Shown here in pieces: positions 1 through 17,886 of a stretch of 64,000 nucleotides of DNA; positions within the stretch are counted from its first letter, which is position 1; the number at the start of each line of letters is the position of its first letter. Source of the DNA: Anoplopoma fimbria (Eukaryota > Chordata > Actinopteri > Perciformes > Anoplopomatidae); assembly GCF_027596085.1 (NCBI RefSeq), contig NC_072453.1, positions 3,806,948 to 3,870,947 of the forward strand, written 5' to 3'. A program made the translations under genes and the position numbers. The notes beneath the pieces were generated by a model that searched no databases, was not told the origin of the DNA, and was given only the letters and a program-made list of their open reading frames with translations.

Positions 1-20
1 TTATACTGTAGGTACCATAG

Positions 21-7072
<7,052 letters not shown>

Positions 7073-8378
7073 AGAATGAAGAGAACAACTGCGGGGAAAG
7101 GTGGAAGAGTAAAGAGATTGGGCTGACAGCGATGGAGTAAATGTGGATCTGGAAAAAAATGACAGAAAGAAAATAACGAAAAAAGTACAACATCAGTTGG
7201 GATCAAAGTTATGGTCCTTAAGATATCAGTTGTGGTTCATTCGGTGGCATGTGTTAACAGAAAGTGGGGGTCCCAAAATTTTTGGGGCAAGAAAACTACT
7301 GTTTAAGAAAGAAGTCAGTCAATAATAATTTAAAAAACGCAATCTGATTTCATGCAGCATACAGTGATTGCTTCACAATAAAAGCCAACGTGTGTTTCGC
7401 TAGTTGAACATTTTTAATGTGAACTAGCAGCAGTAAGAAATGGAGGGTTTGCATCAGCATTAACCTAATGCAGCTCTGATACAGCTGTGTGCGTCTGAAA
7501 AGTAAACCGTAAGGTTGTCATCAGTGAGATGAAATTACAGTTACATGTATTACATGCACATTATTCCTTTGAATCACTTGGGCTTAAAAAGGCTGGTTTG
7601 AATCCAGAGCAGGAATGGCAGACTCTGACACTACCAATAAAAAGTACTATATAGGGGAGTAATTCTACACCGTAGATCTGTTGAATAGCTATTCGCCCGT
7701 TATGTAACTACCTCGATTTCTCCATGTTGACAAGTTCCACTACACAATGACATTTGTACACAATTGAACTTCTTTTGCTTTAGTTGAGTTTAACTGGACT
7801 TATTATCACATCAAACCTGTAAATATGACTTCTGGGTTGGCATAGCAGACAAATGTTTGTTGTAACATTTTATTTTTGTCCTGTTTTTTTTATCCAGATA
7901 TCTTCTTTTTTTGTAAATATGAAATCACTGATAAAAAAATACAACACTGTTCCTCAACTTACTGATTTGAATGTTGTCTCAAGGTATTTAGTTCAGTACA
8001 CTCTGCGGGTAAAGGAGTAGTGGTTAAGAATAACTAGCATAAAGTCAAAATCTGCATCTATTTTGAGCAAGTAACTAAAGCTAGTGAAACCTCCAGCAGA
8101 GCCTGATGAACTGGTCATCTTTATCTACTGCTTTGAATGGGAAGCAGGGCAGTGCTGACAAAGAGTGCTCAGTATAGGTTCCCTTGATTACATTTTTCAA
8201 CACTATTGATTAGACAGCAAACAGGAAATACTGTACTTGGAAAAACAAAACTAGCTGATGGAAAACGGTCTGTCAGGAGATGTGTAACAGCCTCAGCAGG
8301 TCACAGTTTTAGAGAGCTGAATCCATGGTTGAACCTCAAGTAGGTTTTATCAAAACATCAGTATTAAAGGCAGCAGGT
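7073..8378. other. Convergent 3' ends of l3mbtl2 and chadl
   Basis: Non-coding. An AATAAA at about 7376 is a likely polyadenylation signal for l3mbtl2. A TTTATT at about 7868 reads AATAAA on the minus strand and could serve chadl, which would make the two 3'UTRs approach each other closely. No other gene seen. Confidence 0.6.
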
Positions 8379-11300
8379 TCAGGCCATGCTGTGTCTCTTG
8401 GTGGTTTTCTTGGCTACTGGCGGTTTTGTGTTCTTGCGAAGTTTGGATTTGGCTTTGAGCATTTTGACCTGCCGAAGGCTGTTGAGGTGCATTGGTTTGG
8501 GTTTGGTTGCCTTGGGTGCCTTGGCAGGCTTTGGGGTGGCGGTAGGGGGGGCGGGGAGGCTCTCACCCCCGGGACAGGCCCTGAAGACGTGGACGTCCTT
8601 GACCTTACGACCACGCAGCTCAGGGGGATTGGCACAGGTGGCTCGTACCTTGAGGTTGACTTTTTCAATCCACCTAGATGAAAAGGGAAAAACAAATTAT
8701 GTTATTAAAAATGCCCAAACAATAAATAATCCATCTCAACTAGTGGTACTAGAAGCTAAAATATGACAAGGGCATAGCTACAACAAGAGTGGAGTGTTCC
8801 AACTATAGGTTTTTTATTTATTTATTGGATCATTGGGAGTAGACTAATAATATATTGATAAAGAATCATTCCTGATAAATTGCAGGCTTTAAAACCTCCT
8901 GTTGGTCTAACCCCAATTATTTCTGACTACACTGATTTTGTTGCAACCCTCTTACATGCGTAGTGGCAGCAGAGGACAGTCACACATCAGAGGGTTGTCT
9001 GCCAGGTTGATGACCTCCAAAGAGGTGAGAGGGTGAAGGTTAGGCACTTCCTCCAGCTGGTTGCCTTCCAGGAAGAGGCTCCTCAACCCCGGACCCAGAC
9101 CTGCCAGGGAGGTCTGTGACATCTAGAGATCGAGAGATCAGGTCAGACAATTGTTGAATAACTTCTGTGAAATAATTTGTTGCTGATCCTATAGCTGGAG
9201 TAAATGTTCAGGTTAGAGAAAAAAGAAGAGAAAGGTCTAGGCTGCTGTTGGAAAGTGGAGCAGCACATCAAGATGCCACTCACCTTCTCCAGGCCCATGT
9301 TATCAAGATACAGCTCCTTCAATGACCTCTCCAGTGGTCGAAAAGCATTCGGCCCCACCCAGCGAATTGAATTCCCAGACAGCCTCAGGTCTCTGAGGTT
9401 TCCAGCCTTGCTCAACGCTTCCGTGGGCACCTCCTTCAGCCTGTTTCCTCCCAGGTGGAGCGTATCGAGGTCACCGGCCTGGACCAGAGACCTGGGTGAC
9501 ACATGATCGATGACGTTCCCGGTGAGGTAGAGGGCTCTGAGGCCCTCGGCTCCGGTCAAGAGGTCCGGCTCCAGCTTGGGGATGGAGTTGTTCTCCAGGT
9601 GAAGCGCCAGCAGGCTGGGAACCAGTTTGAAGGCTCCTTTGGGGAAACCAGTGAAGCGGTTCTTCTCCAGGTGGAGGTAAGTCAGCTGAGGGAGGCCTGC
9701 AGATTTAGATTGTAGAGATTGAACTTGAGTATTGAGAGCCAAATCACAAAAATGCAACAACAGCGTTTTTCTGCATATGTAATATATCCTTTCAAAGACC
9801 TTTAAAGGCGTCAGGGCTGAGGGAAGTGAGGTCATTCTCCGACAGGTACAGGTAGATCAGTCCCTTCATTCCACTGAAAGCCCCGTCTTCCACCTCCGCG
9901 ATCTTGCAGCGCTGCAGATGTAGGGACACGACCTGGGCAACGCCGGGAAAGCTGTTGCTAGGGATATAGTGGAAGTGGTTGCCACGCAGATCGAGAAGAC
10001 GTGTGTTGGGAGAGAAACCCCGAGGAACCTTGGTGTGAGCGCGGTTCTCACACGTGGAGTGGTGTGTCTCGGCCTGAAGATAGGGAGGTGATGGGGAGGC
10101 AAAAGACACAAATTTGACATTATGATTAGTGTTTCCATCAGCTACAGACGTGTGTTTTATCAGAAAATGTTTCAGTGATTTAAAACTGATGGTTAAAGGA
10201 ATCATACATCATACAGCCCACTCACCTCGCAGACACAGTTGGCAGGACACTTGACCTTGTTCTCTGGCTCTTGCGTGGGCGGCGGCGTGATCCTGGTTGC
10301 CTCCTCAAACTCGGCCTTCAACATGGCCTCCTGGCTCTGACAACGCAGCTCGGGAGGGTAAACGGCCTCCAGGTTCTCTCCTGACAGATGGGCCGGTCCT
10401 CTGCATGTCCCCATCAGCTTTACCTTGCTCCAGATCGACCACTCCCTGTTGTGAGGTAAAGAAATTCAAAGAAGATTGAGACCTTTTGGTTGACGGACTT
10501 GAAGCCCTGAGGCCTATTCAGTCAGCCATCAGTTTGAAATCCACTATGGTCTGCTGTACCTAAGTGGACGCAGGTAGCAGTTGCAGTAGATGGGGTTTCC
10601 GGCGAGGTTGAGGCGTGCAAGATTCGGTGAACCTTCAGAGAAGGGCTGGATGACACGCAGCTGGTTGTAGCTGATGTCCAGGTGGATGAGGTTGGGGCAT
10701 TTCGATACAGCTGAGTTGGCCATGTCCTGCAGGGACATGTGGTCCAGGAAGAGGTGGGTCAGCTTGGCCATGGACACAACCTCCTCTCCGAGGTAAGTCA
10801 TTGGGTTGTAGCTCATTTCAAGGCGAGTCAACTCTGGCAGTCTGGAAAGCAAAGTGGAGAAGTGTGGAAAATTAGGATGGAAATTTCAGCGTTAATGATC
10901 TAATCGAATGTTACTATATTAGAGCGATTACATCTATTTTCCCTCAAAGAAACCGAGCAACCTTGAAGTTGACCTACGTCTTTTTGCCCTGCATTAGATA
11001 TTTGGCATCACTCATTAGAAATAGTTTCCTTAAGTAGAATAACTCTCCACATTAGGGTTCTGTGTATCTCTATGGGAGATCAGAGAAGCCACTGGCCAGT
11101 GTCATCATGCCAACCTGGTCATTGTCTCAGTGGGGAAGAACTGCAGCTCGTTGTGGTCCAGACTGAGACGCGTGAGTGTGAACAGACCGGCGAAGGCCTC
11201 TGTGTCCAGGTAGTTTAGAGAGTTGTGGCTAAGGCGAAGCCATTTGATGTTCTGCAAGCCCTGGAGGGAGGAAAAGGTCGGCTTTTTAATTGCCATCCCA

Positions 11301-12144
11301 GCAACAGGAGACATTTCTGCATGTCCTCAAACCACCTTTTCAGTTTGCCATTTTAAGGTATTTTGCTACCTGGAAGGCCATGTTGGGGATGTAGACCAGC
11401 CGGTTGTGCGTAATGGAGAGCAGGTTGAGAAAGCCGAGCTGAGAGAAAGCTCCAGGCTGGATCTCTTCCACGCGATTGCGGTCGATCATGAGCTGCTTCA
11501 GCGAGGACAGGCCGTCGAATGACTCCTGTTCTCACAAAATACAAAGGGAGACAAAAGGTTTAACATTGCTGAACTGAAAAAGCTTATGGGTGTGATGGGG
11601 TTAGAGTTTGTTATAATAAGTGGGGCCTATCGAGAATTTAAAAAAACAACAACAATCTAATAGAAACCATGGAATAACTGATGGTCTGTGAGACCTGGTA
11701 GAGGATGTCAATGTTGTTGTTGGCCAGGTTGAGGAAGACCAGGCGCCCGAGGCCACGGAAAGCGCCCTCCTTCACCCTGCGGATGTTACAGCGCTGCATC
11801 GACAAGTGAGTCAGATAGGGAGTGTGTTTGAAAGCCCCGGTGGGAAGCTCCTGGATGTCGTTGCCTCGAAGATCTAATTTCACTGTGATCTATAAGGAAA
11901 GGGGATCCCACGTTAGATAGAACCAGATCTGAACTAAACACACTATATAAATGTCGGTATGTGTGTGTGAGTAAGAGACCTCGTCAACACCAGGAGGAAC
12001 CTGAGTCAGGTTCCTGTTGACGCAGGTAACAGTGAGCTGGATCTGGTCACAGACGCACTGCTGTGGACATTTTGCCGTGAGTGCAGCAGGGATGCAGAGG
12101 AGCAGCAGGACCCAGAGGGTGTCAGGACAGAGCTGGGAGAACAT
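8379..12144 (-). CDS. chadl: Chondroadherin-like protein, secreted LRR protein
   Basis: Small leucine-rich-repeat protein of the extracellular matrix; the family binds collagen in cartilage. Coding exons on the minus strand: 12144-11980, 11889-11695, 11525-11370, 11260-11115, 10841-10560, 10445-10226, 10073-9800, 9696-9284, 9122-8956, 8673-8379. They join in phase to 770 aa (human about 762, from memory). The start gives a signal peptide (MFSQLCPDTLWVLLLLCIPA) followed by an LRR N-cap (KCPQQCVC). A first LRR block ends in a Cys cap (IYCNCYLRPLR), then a linker and a second N-cap (CPANCVCE) open a second LRR block that ends in LMCDCPLLPLR and ATCANPPELRGRKV. The last exon adds a Lys/Pro-rich basic tail ending KRHSMA. 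The twin-block layout is what separates CHADL from chondroadherin. An AG acceptor lies directly before the ATG, so a 5'UTR exon is expected upstream. The first donor (GAG|GTCTCT) is weak. Confidence 0.93.
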
Positions 12145-12307
12145 CTGAGGGGGGAAATAATAGTTTTTTCTTAATTCACACTATTGCATGTGGCAGGAAA
12201 TCATGGTCAATAGTCTTTACGGAGGCTCCTCTTGACCAGTGGCAAGGTAAATAGTTGATTTTGCCATTTTCACCCACAGGGAAAAGACACCAGCAACTAA
12301 AATAAAA

Positions 12308-12626
12308 TAAGATTCTTTATTAGTCCCGCAGCGGGGAAATTTGCAGGATAACAGCAGCAGAGTGGATAGTGCAAACAATAAACATAAATAAAAAAACAAG
12401 ATCAAAACAGGTATACTGTATTAGTAATCACACACTAAAGAATAATAAATAAGTAAAAAACGTGAAAACAACAATAACTACAATATGACATAAAAAAACG
12501 GACAGAATGATTGTTGATATTGCACAGATTATATATATTTATTTCACAGTTTTTTGGGGATGTGTGGTCTACTGGGAGCAGAGTTGGTTGTGCAGCCTGA
12601 CAGCGGCAGGAACTGGCTGATGTTTT
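12308..12626 (-). mobile_element. LINE 3'-end fragment
   Basis: Matches, in the same orientation, the repeats at 23783, 24841 and 42588: a conserved block around CCCGCAGCGGGGAAATTTGC, an A-rich stretch, then a stop-proximal block (CTGCTCCCAGTAGACCACAC on the minus strand). It is the 3'UTR of a non-LTR retrotransposon truncated at its 5' end, inserted upstream of the chadl start exon. Confidence 0.7.
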
Positions 12627-14200
12627 GACTTTTTAGACGTGAGGTACTCTAACAGATCCACCACTTACCCATACATTCCGTCATTCACTCACTCACTTAC
12701 TCACAGTTCACTTATTTGGCCATAGCAGTGTCTACAGAGAAAGCTCTGAATCACATCATTCACTCTTCTAATCTCTGCACACTGCTCAACTGTGTACACT
12801 GCTTTACACCTATGACCCTGCATAGTTTGTTTGAAATGTGTAACTTCCATAATGATCAATGTAAAAACCTGCTGCTAGACCTTCAGATTCTGCTGGCCTG
12901 TCTAAAATAAATCAAACCTAAATATTTAATGTAGTTATAGTTTATATAAATTAGTTTAATGCTATGAGACGGGTGGACCAGCACCAAAGACCTTCTCTGG
13001 CTCAGAGCCACTGTTTGGAATCTACTCAATTGGAAACAAACCTAGTACATTTCCTCAAGTACTGAGGTTAAGTATAATTTTAAAGAACTTGCTAGTTATT
13101 TCCAGTTTATGCTACTTTATACCTCTGCTTCTTTACATTTTAGATTGAAATATTGTACCTTTTACTATTTATTTGACGGTTAGATAGATACTTTTCAGAT
13201 TAATATTTTGCACAAAAAAAAAAATGATAATTTTCTAAAATACAATGCAACCTTGTTGGATTGTGACCCCTTAAAAAAGCTGTGTCTGGTTGGGGCCACT
13301 TGTCAAGTTTCAGATATCTAGAATTGTTCTATCAAAAAGACATTTCCATTGTAAAGTCCCAAAAAATCAATGCTTGTGAGGGGGCCCGGCCTCAAGAAAC
13401 CACTGGACAAGCAGACAAACAAGCAACAGTTAGTGTGTCTAATGTAGAAAACTAAAACTAAAATGCTCCTTACACATTAATGCAACAGTAAAACAATATA
13501 ATAATGTCCTATATAATGATACATCAGTTACAGAGGGACATTTTTCTGCAGAATGAGTAGTTTTTCTTTAGTTGCCTTCAGTACATTTGAGCTTATAATA
13601 CTTAAATTGACTCTTAAACACAGGAACGTGCTTTTGAGTATTTATTGGTACTTTTACTACAGGATCTGAATACTGGTTAACAGGAGGACAGCTGTTTACT
13701 CATTCAGGTTAAATATAAATGTAAAGAGGATGCCAAGCACAGAAACAATCACAGGCGCCTACAAGATACACTGAATATTCTCTACATTTACCACCTGAAA
13801 ACTCCAAATCAGAGAAAGATGTGTGTCCCATTGTTTTTTACTGAAGCTCAGTTTGATGAACAATACCTCCATCATTCTGTACTTTTTGGGGATTAGATTT
13901 ATTTTGCTCAGATTGGGCTGCCCCAGTCCTCACTGGAATGCCTTAAAACCACATTCCCATGTCGGATCAACAGTCTTGATCCACAGGAATGGACATGAAA
14001 AGCTCCACAGCTCCACACTCTGAAACTTGGGGGTCTCAAAATGTTGGCACGGTTAGATGGTGCCATGCTGAAACCTTTCTGTCAAAACCGATGCGTCAAA
14101 CCAAGTCAGAGATGGACCTGACGGAGAGGACTGAATAAATGACAACATAGAGAGTTTATTTTCTACATTTCAAGTCAACTTTAAGTTTGCATGGAAATCA
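12627..14200. other. Non-coding stretch in chadl first intron
   Basis: AT-rich sequence without a supported exon. Nothing recognised. Confidence 0.6.
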
Positions 14201-14289
14201 AGCTGAGTATACTGTAAGCCTTTATGATATTTTAGCGGCATAATATTAGTCACATTACTATCCCTATTTTCATGGCTATAATTCTACTG

Positions 14290-15716
14290 TAATAATTGCT
14301 GCTGTTATTATAAGTAGTCTTATTATATGAATCATTTATGTCATATACATTGAATGTGTTGTATCTCTGTTATGCTGCTCATTCTGTACACATGACATCT
14401 ATTGCATTCTGTCCATCCTGGGAGAAGGATCCCTCCTCTGTCGTTCTCCCAGAGGTTTCTTCCTTTTTTCTCCCTGTTAAAGGGTTTTTTTAGGGGAGTT
14501 TTTCCTGTGCTGATGTGAGGGTCTAAGGACAGAGGATGTGAGGGTGTAAGGACAGAGGAGTGTAAGGACAGAGGAGGTGAGGGTGTAAGGACAGAGGAGG
14601 TGAGGGTGTAAGGACAGAGGAGGTGAGGGTGTAAGGACAGAGGATGTGAGGGTGTAAGGACAGAGGAGGTGACAGGGATGTAAGGACAGAGGATGGTGAG
14701 GTCTAAGGACAGAGGAGGTGAGGGTGTAAGGACAGAGGAGGTGAGGGTGTAAGGACAGAGGATGTGAGGGTGTAAGGACAGAGGAGGTGAGGGTGTAAGG
14801 ACAGAGGATGTGAGGGTGTAAGGACAGAGGATGTGAGGGTGTAAGGACAGAGGATGTGAGGGTGTAAGGACAGAGGATGTGAGGGTCTAAGGACAGAGGA
14901 TGTGAGGGTGTAAGGACAGAGGATGTGAGGGTGTAAGGACAGAGGATGTGAGGGTGTAAGGACAGAGGAGGTAAGGAAGGACAGAGGATGTGAGGGTGTA
15001 AGGACAGAGGAGGGGTGGACAGAGGATGTGAGGGTGTAAGGACAGAGGAGGTGAGGGTGTAAGGACAGAGGAGGTGAGGGTGTGAGGGTGTAAGGACAGA
15101 GGAGGTGAGGGTGTAAGGACAGAGGATGTGAGGGTGTAAGGACAGAGGAGGTGAGGGTGTAAGGACAGAGGATGTGAGGGTGTAAGGACAGAGGATGGAG
15201 GGTGTAAGGACAGAGGAGGTGAGGGTGTAAGGACAGAGGATGTGAGGGTGTAAGGACAGAGGATGTGTGTAAGGACAGAGGATGTGAGGGTGTAAGGACA
15301 GAGGATGTGAGGGTGTAAGGACAGAGGATGTGAGGGTGTAAGGACAGAGGAGGTGAGGGTGTAAGGACAGAGGATGTGAGGGTGTAAGGACAGAGGAGGT
15401 GAGGGTGTAAGGACAGAGGAGGTGAGGGTGTAAGGACAGAGGAGGTGAGGGTGTAAGGACAGAGGAGGTGAGGGTGTAAGGACAGAGGAGGTGAGGGTGT
15501 AAGGACAGAGGAGGTGAGGGTGTAAGGACAGAGGATGTGAGGGTGTAAGGACAGAGGAGGTGAGGGTGTAAGGACAGAGGAGGTGAGGGTGTAAGGACAG
15601 AGGAGGTGAGGGTGTAAGGACAGAGGATGTCACATGTGCACAGATTGTAAAGCCCTCTGAGGCAAATTTGTAATTTGTGATTCTGGGCTATACAAAATAA
15701 ACTGAATTGAATTGAA
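14290..15716 (+). mobile_element. LINE 3'UTR copy containing an internal minisatellite
   Basis: Left part (about 14290-14512, with CCATCCTGGGAGAAGGATCC, CCCAGAGGTTTCTTCC and CCCTGTTAAAGGG) and right part (about 15631-15716, with GATTGTAAAGCCCTCTGAGG and the tail GAATTGAATTGAAT) are the two halves of a repeat tail that I recall as very common in teleosts. In the usual form one GTGAGGGTCTAAGGACAGAG segment sits between them. Here that segment is expanded to about 1.1 kb. It lies in the putative first intron of chadl. Confidence 0.75.
14513..15630 (+). repeat. 23-bp minisatellite, about 48 units
   Basis: Tandem array with consensus GTGAGGGTGTAAGGACAGAG followed by GAK (K = G or T), 23 bp. Units alternate between GAGGAG and GAGGAT endings, and some are shortened. 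The first unit and two others keep GTCTAAGG where the rest have GTGTAAGG. All three minus-strand frames lack stops over most of the array, which creates long spurious reading frames with a 23-residue period. Confidence 0.97.
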
Positions 15717-16251
15717 TACCACGTTTTGTTCCTAAATCCTCCATAGCAGAGAGGAGCCAAGAAACTAGAGACGGAGGAATTTTCTCCGGCCGAAGTGTTT
15801 GTCCGCGTCCCCCCGGGATCAGCAGGCCGCAGAGGAGCTGCTGCCGGCCGGCTGCGCACAAAGACGCACACTGTCCTTCCCCTCCGGTGTTGTGCCAAAA
15901 TGTGTTTCCCCTTGAAAAAGCGAGTAAAAACTGCTATCCGTCGCCTCTGAATGCTTTTTACCAGAAAATACCTACATTATTTTCCTATTCTGAACATTTG
16001 TGCGTAATGCTGGTGTATTTTTTTTTGGAAAATACATAAATCCTACAGTTTTATCTCAAATTTTTAAAAACCTAGTATTTGTTTTTGTAATTCCTGCAGT
16101 CCATTAACTATTAAGTCTTCGATTCAGTGGCACAATTTTTAAAATATGCTATTTATTTTGAGGCTAAAATGTGCAAAACAGCTTGTCCAAGTGTTCACAA
16201 GGATTTTGAAATTGAAAAAATCTGATTATTTACAGTGAGCATTGGACTCAC

Positions 16252-16460
16252 CGTGCTCTGGTCGTGGTTCCGTCCAGCTGTTGGTCGTCTACTGGCCGCT
16301 GACTCTCTCACGGTCTCTGCTCCCTCTGCTGCTGCTCCCCCCGGCTGTCCCCCATCCAAAACAAACTCCGTCTATCCTCCATCCATACACTCCCCCTCCA
16401 CACCTTTCACCTCCCTCCTCTGGAGTCCTCTCAGCCTGTCTATGCAACAGTTCACGTCCA
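16252..16460 (-). promoter_or_regulatory. chadl: Probable 5'UTR exon and promoter side of chadl
   Basis: On the minus strand a purine-rich segment ends in a strong donor (CACG|GTGAGT, boundary at 16252). It faces the acceptor directly before the chadl ATG (CCCCTCAG|ATG at 12144). Joined, they would remove an intron of about 4.1 kb that contains the minisatellite. The 5' limit of the exon is a guess. The GC-rich patch at about 15780-15890 is an alternative site for a promoter or first exon. Confidence 0.5.
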
Positions 16461-16968
16461 CATGAGAAAGATATTTAGCCATTTCAGCTCACAGCAAAGA
16501 TTGTTTTATCCTATCTGAATTTGGAAGATTGACTTAATCATTTTTAAATTGAATTCTCCATTTAAAAACCCCACACAAACACATACACAATTACACAGAC
16601 TCTGAGTCAAGGTTTGTTTGATTAGTTATATTTCCGACAGTGCTTTCAGTACACATTAACAACATTTCACAACCTTTTCCAGTCAATAAACATTATCTTC
16701 ACAGTATAAATGCAGTCCACATGGTCTAATGTTATCCTTATTAAATGCCATTAAATTGTCTTTTTCCCTTAAAAGCTCCATCATATCTAACACATAAACG
16801 CTAAATTAGGTAACTCCAGCAGCTGAAATTCATCAAGTCATATATAAGAGCACATTTTTCAATTAAGACTGATTATGGATCACAAAAAAAGAGAAAATTA
16901 ACATTAGTTATAAGTCATTTTGGTCCCCTGAGCTCTGCAGTGTTAGCTCATTGCAAGGCGATGCACAC

Positions 16969-17032
16969 ACATGGTGTGTGTGTGTGTGTGTTCAGGCAAA
17001 TGTGTGTGTGTGTGTGTGTGTGAGTGAGTGTG
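16969..17032. repeat. Imperfect (TG)n microsatellite
   Basis: Two TG runs separated by TCAGGCAAA, ending in TGAGTGAGTG; lies downstream of rangap1, probably near its 3'UTR. Confidence 0.9.
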
Positions 17033-17886
17033 TGGTGCTCCTGCCCGCAGCCTCACAGTCTGATGCACACAGCAGCACCCTGACTTGACTGGACCTTAAG
17101 AGCCTCAGTGTGATGATTGTGATCGAACAGGCTGTACTAAAAGTTTGTCAAGGTAAACAGCATGTGATACGTCCTACTAGTGGAACGGAACAATAAAGTC
17201 AGCCCTTCATTTTTCCCTAATTTATTATTAATAATAGATTGTAGTTTTTCTGTTTGGTATGATTTACATGAATAATTGGCCTTTCCATTTCTGTCTCAGC
17301 ACTCCATAACAGCGTGTTCACAGCAACAAAACATCAGAGTATCTGAAATATAGGTCTAAAAATACAGAAAATCCCTAGCTGTGTTTTAATCACACTCTGA
17401 AATCTGCCATTCTTTTACAAAATGTACAGTTCAAGCTACAAATTCATTAAGAGGTGGAAATAACCTTGATCTGTAAACCCATTACAGCTGAAATTACCGT
17501 CAGCTATAAGGGGACCCTGTCTGAAATAGATGTTTTGTTGTAAACAGTGAAATCGTTGTAAAAGGTGCCAGCTTGACATTGCCTCATGTTAGCTCCACTC
17601 CAGGTTACAATCAGTTTCAGTTTTACACATTTTACCTTTTGTGTATTATTTCTATCTTTATTTTCTATAAAAAATATAAGTCACAAGCATTAGTAGAAAA
17701 ATAAAAACTAAGACATTCTGGAACTTTTTTGCCTTCATAAAATATACAGATCAGGAGTGGAGATACATTAAGTGGCTGTCTGAGTCCCTTCTTCAAGTGT
17801 AAAGCTTCCCTGTTGGTTGTTAATGAAGACAATAAAGTCAGTACAGTGTGTGTCTGTATCTCAGTGTGGGTAAAGGCAGCAGTTAA
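17033..17886 (-). other. rangap1: rangap1 3'UTR region
   Basis: Non-coding sequence beyond the rangap1 stop. Minus-strand AATAAA motifs occur near 17219 and 17656; either could end the transcript. Confidence 0.5.

Noticed and set aside
8325..8766. Plus-strand frames of 118 and 126 codons
   Set aside because: They are antisense to the Lys/Pro-rich last exon of chadl.
14513..15630. Possible CRISPR-like array
   Set aside because: Units are directly adjacent with no unique spacers, and the DNA is vertebrate nuclear; it is a minisatellite.
14477..15898. Long minus-strand reading frames (473 and 248 codons) with a repeating SVLTPSPPLSLHPH-type peptide
   Set aside because: They are a by-product of the 23-bp minisatellite, which lacks stops in all three minus frames; no splice or start context, and the flanks are transposon tail.
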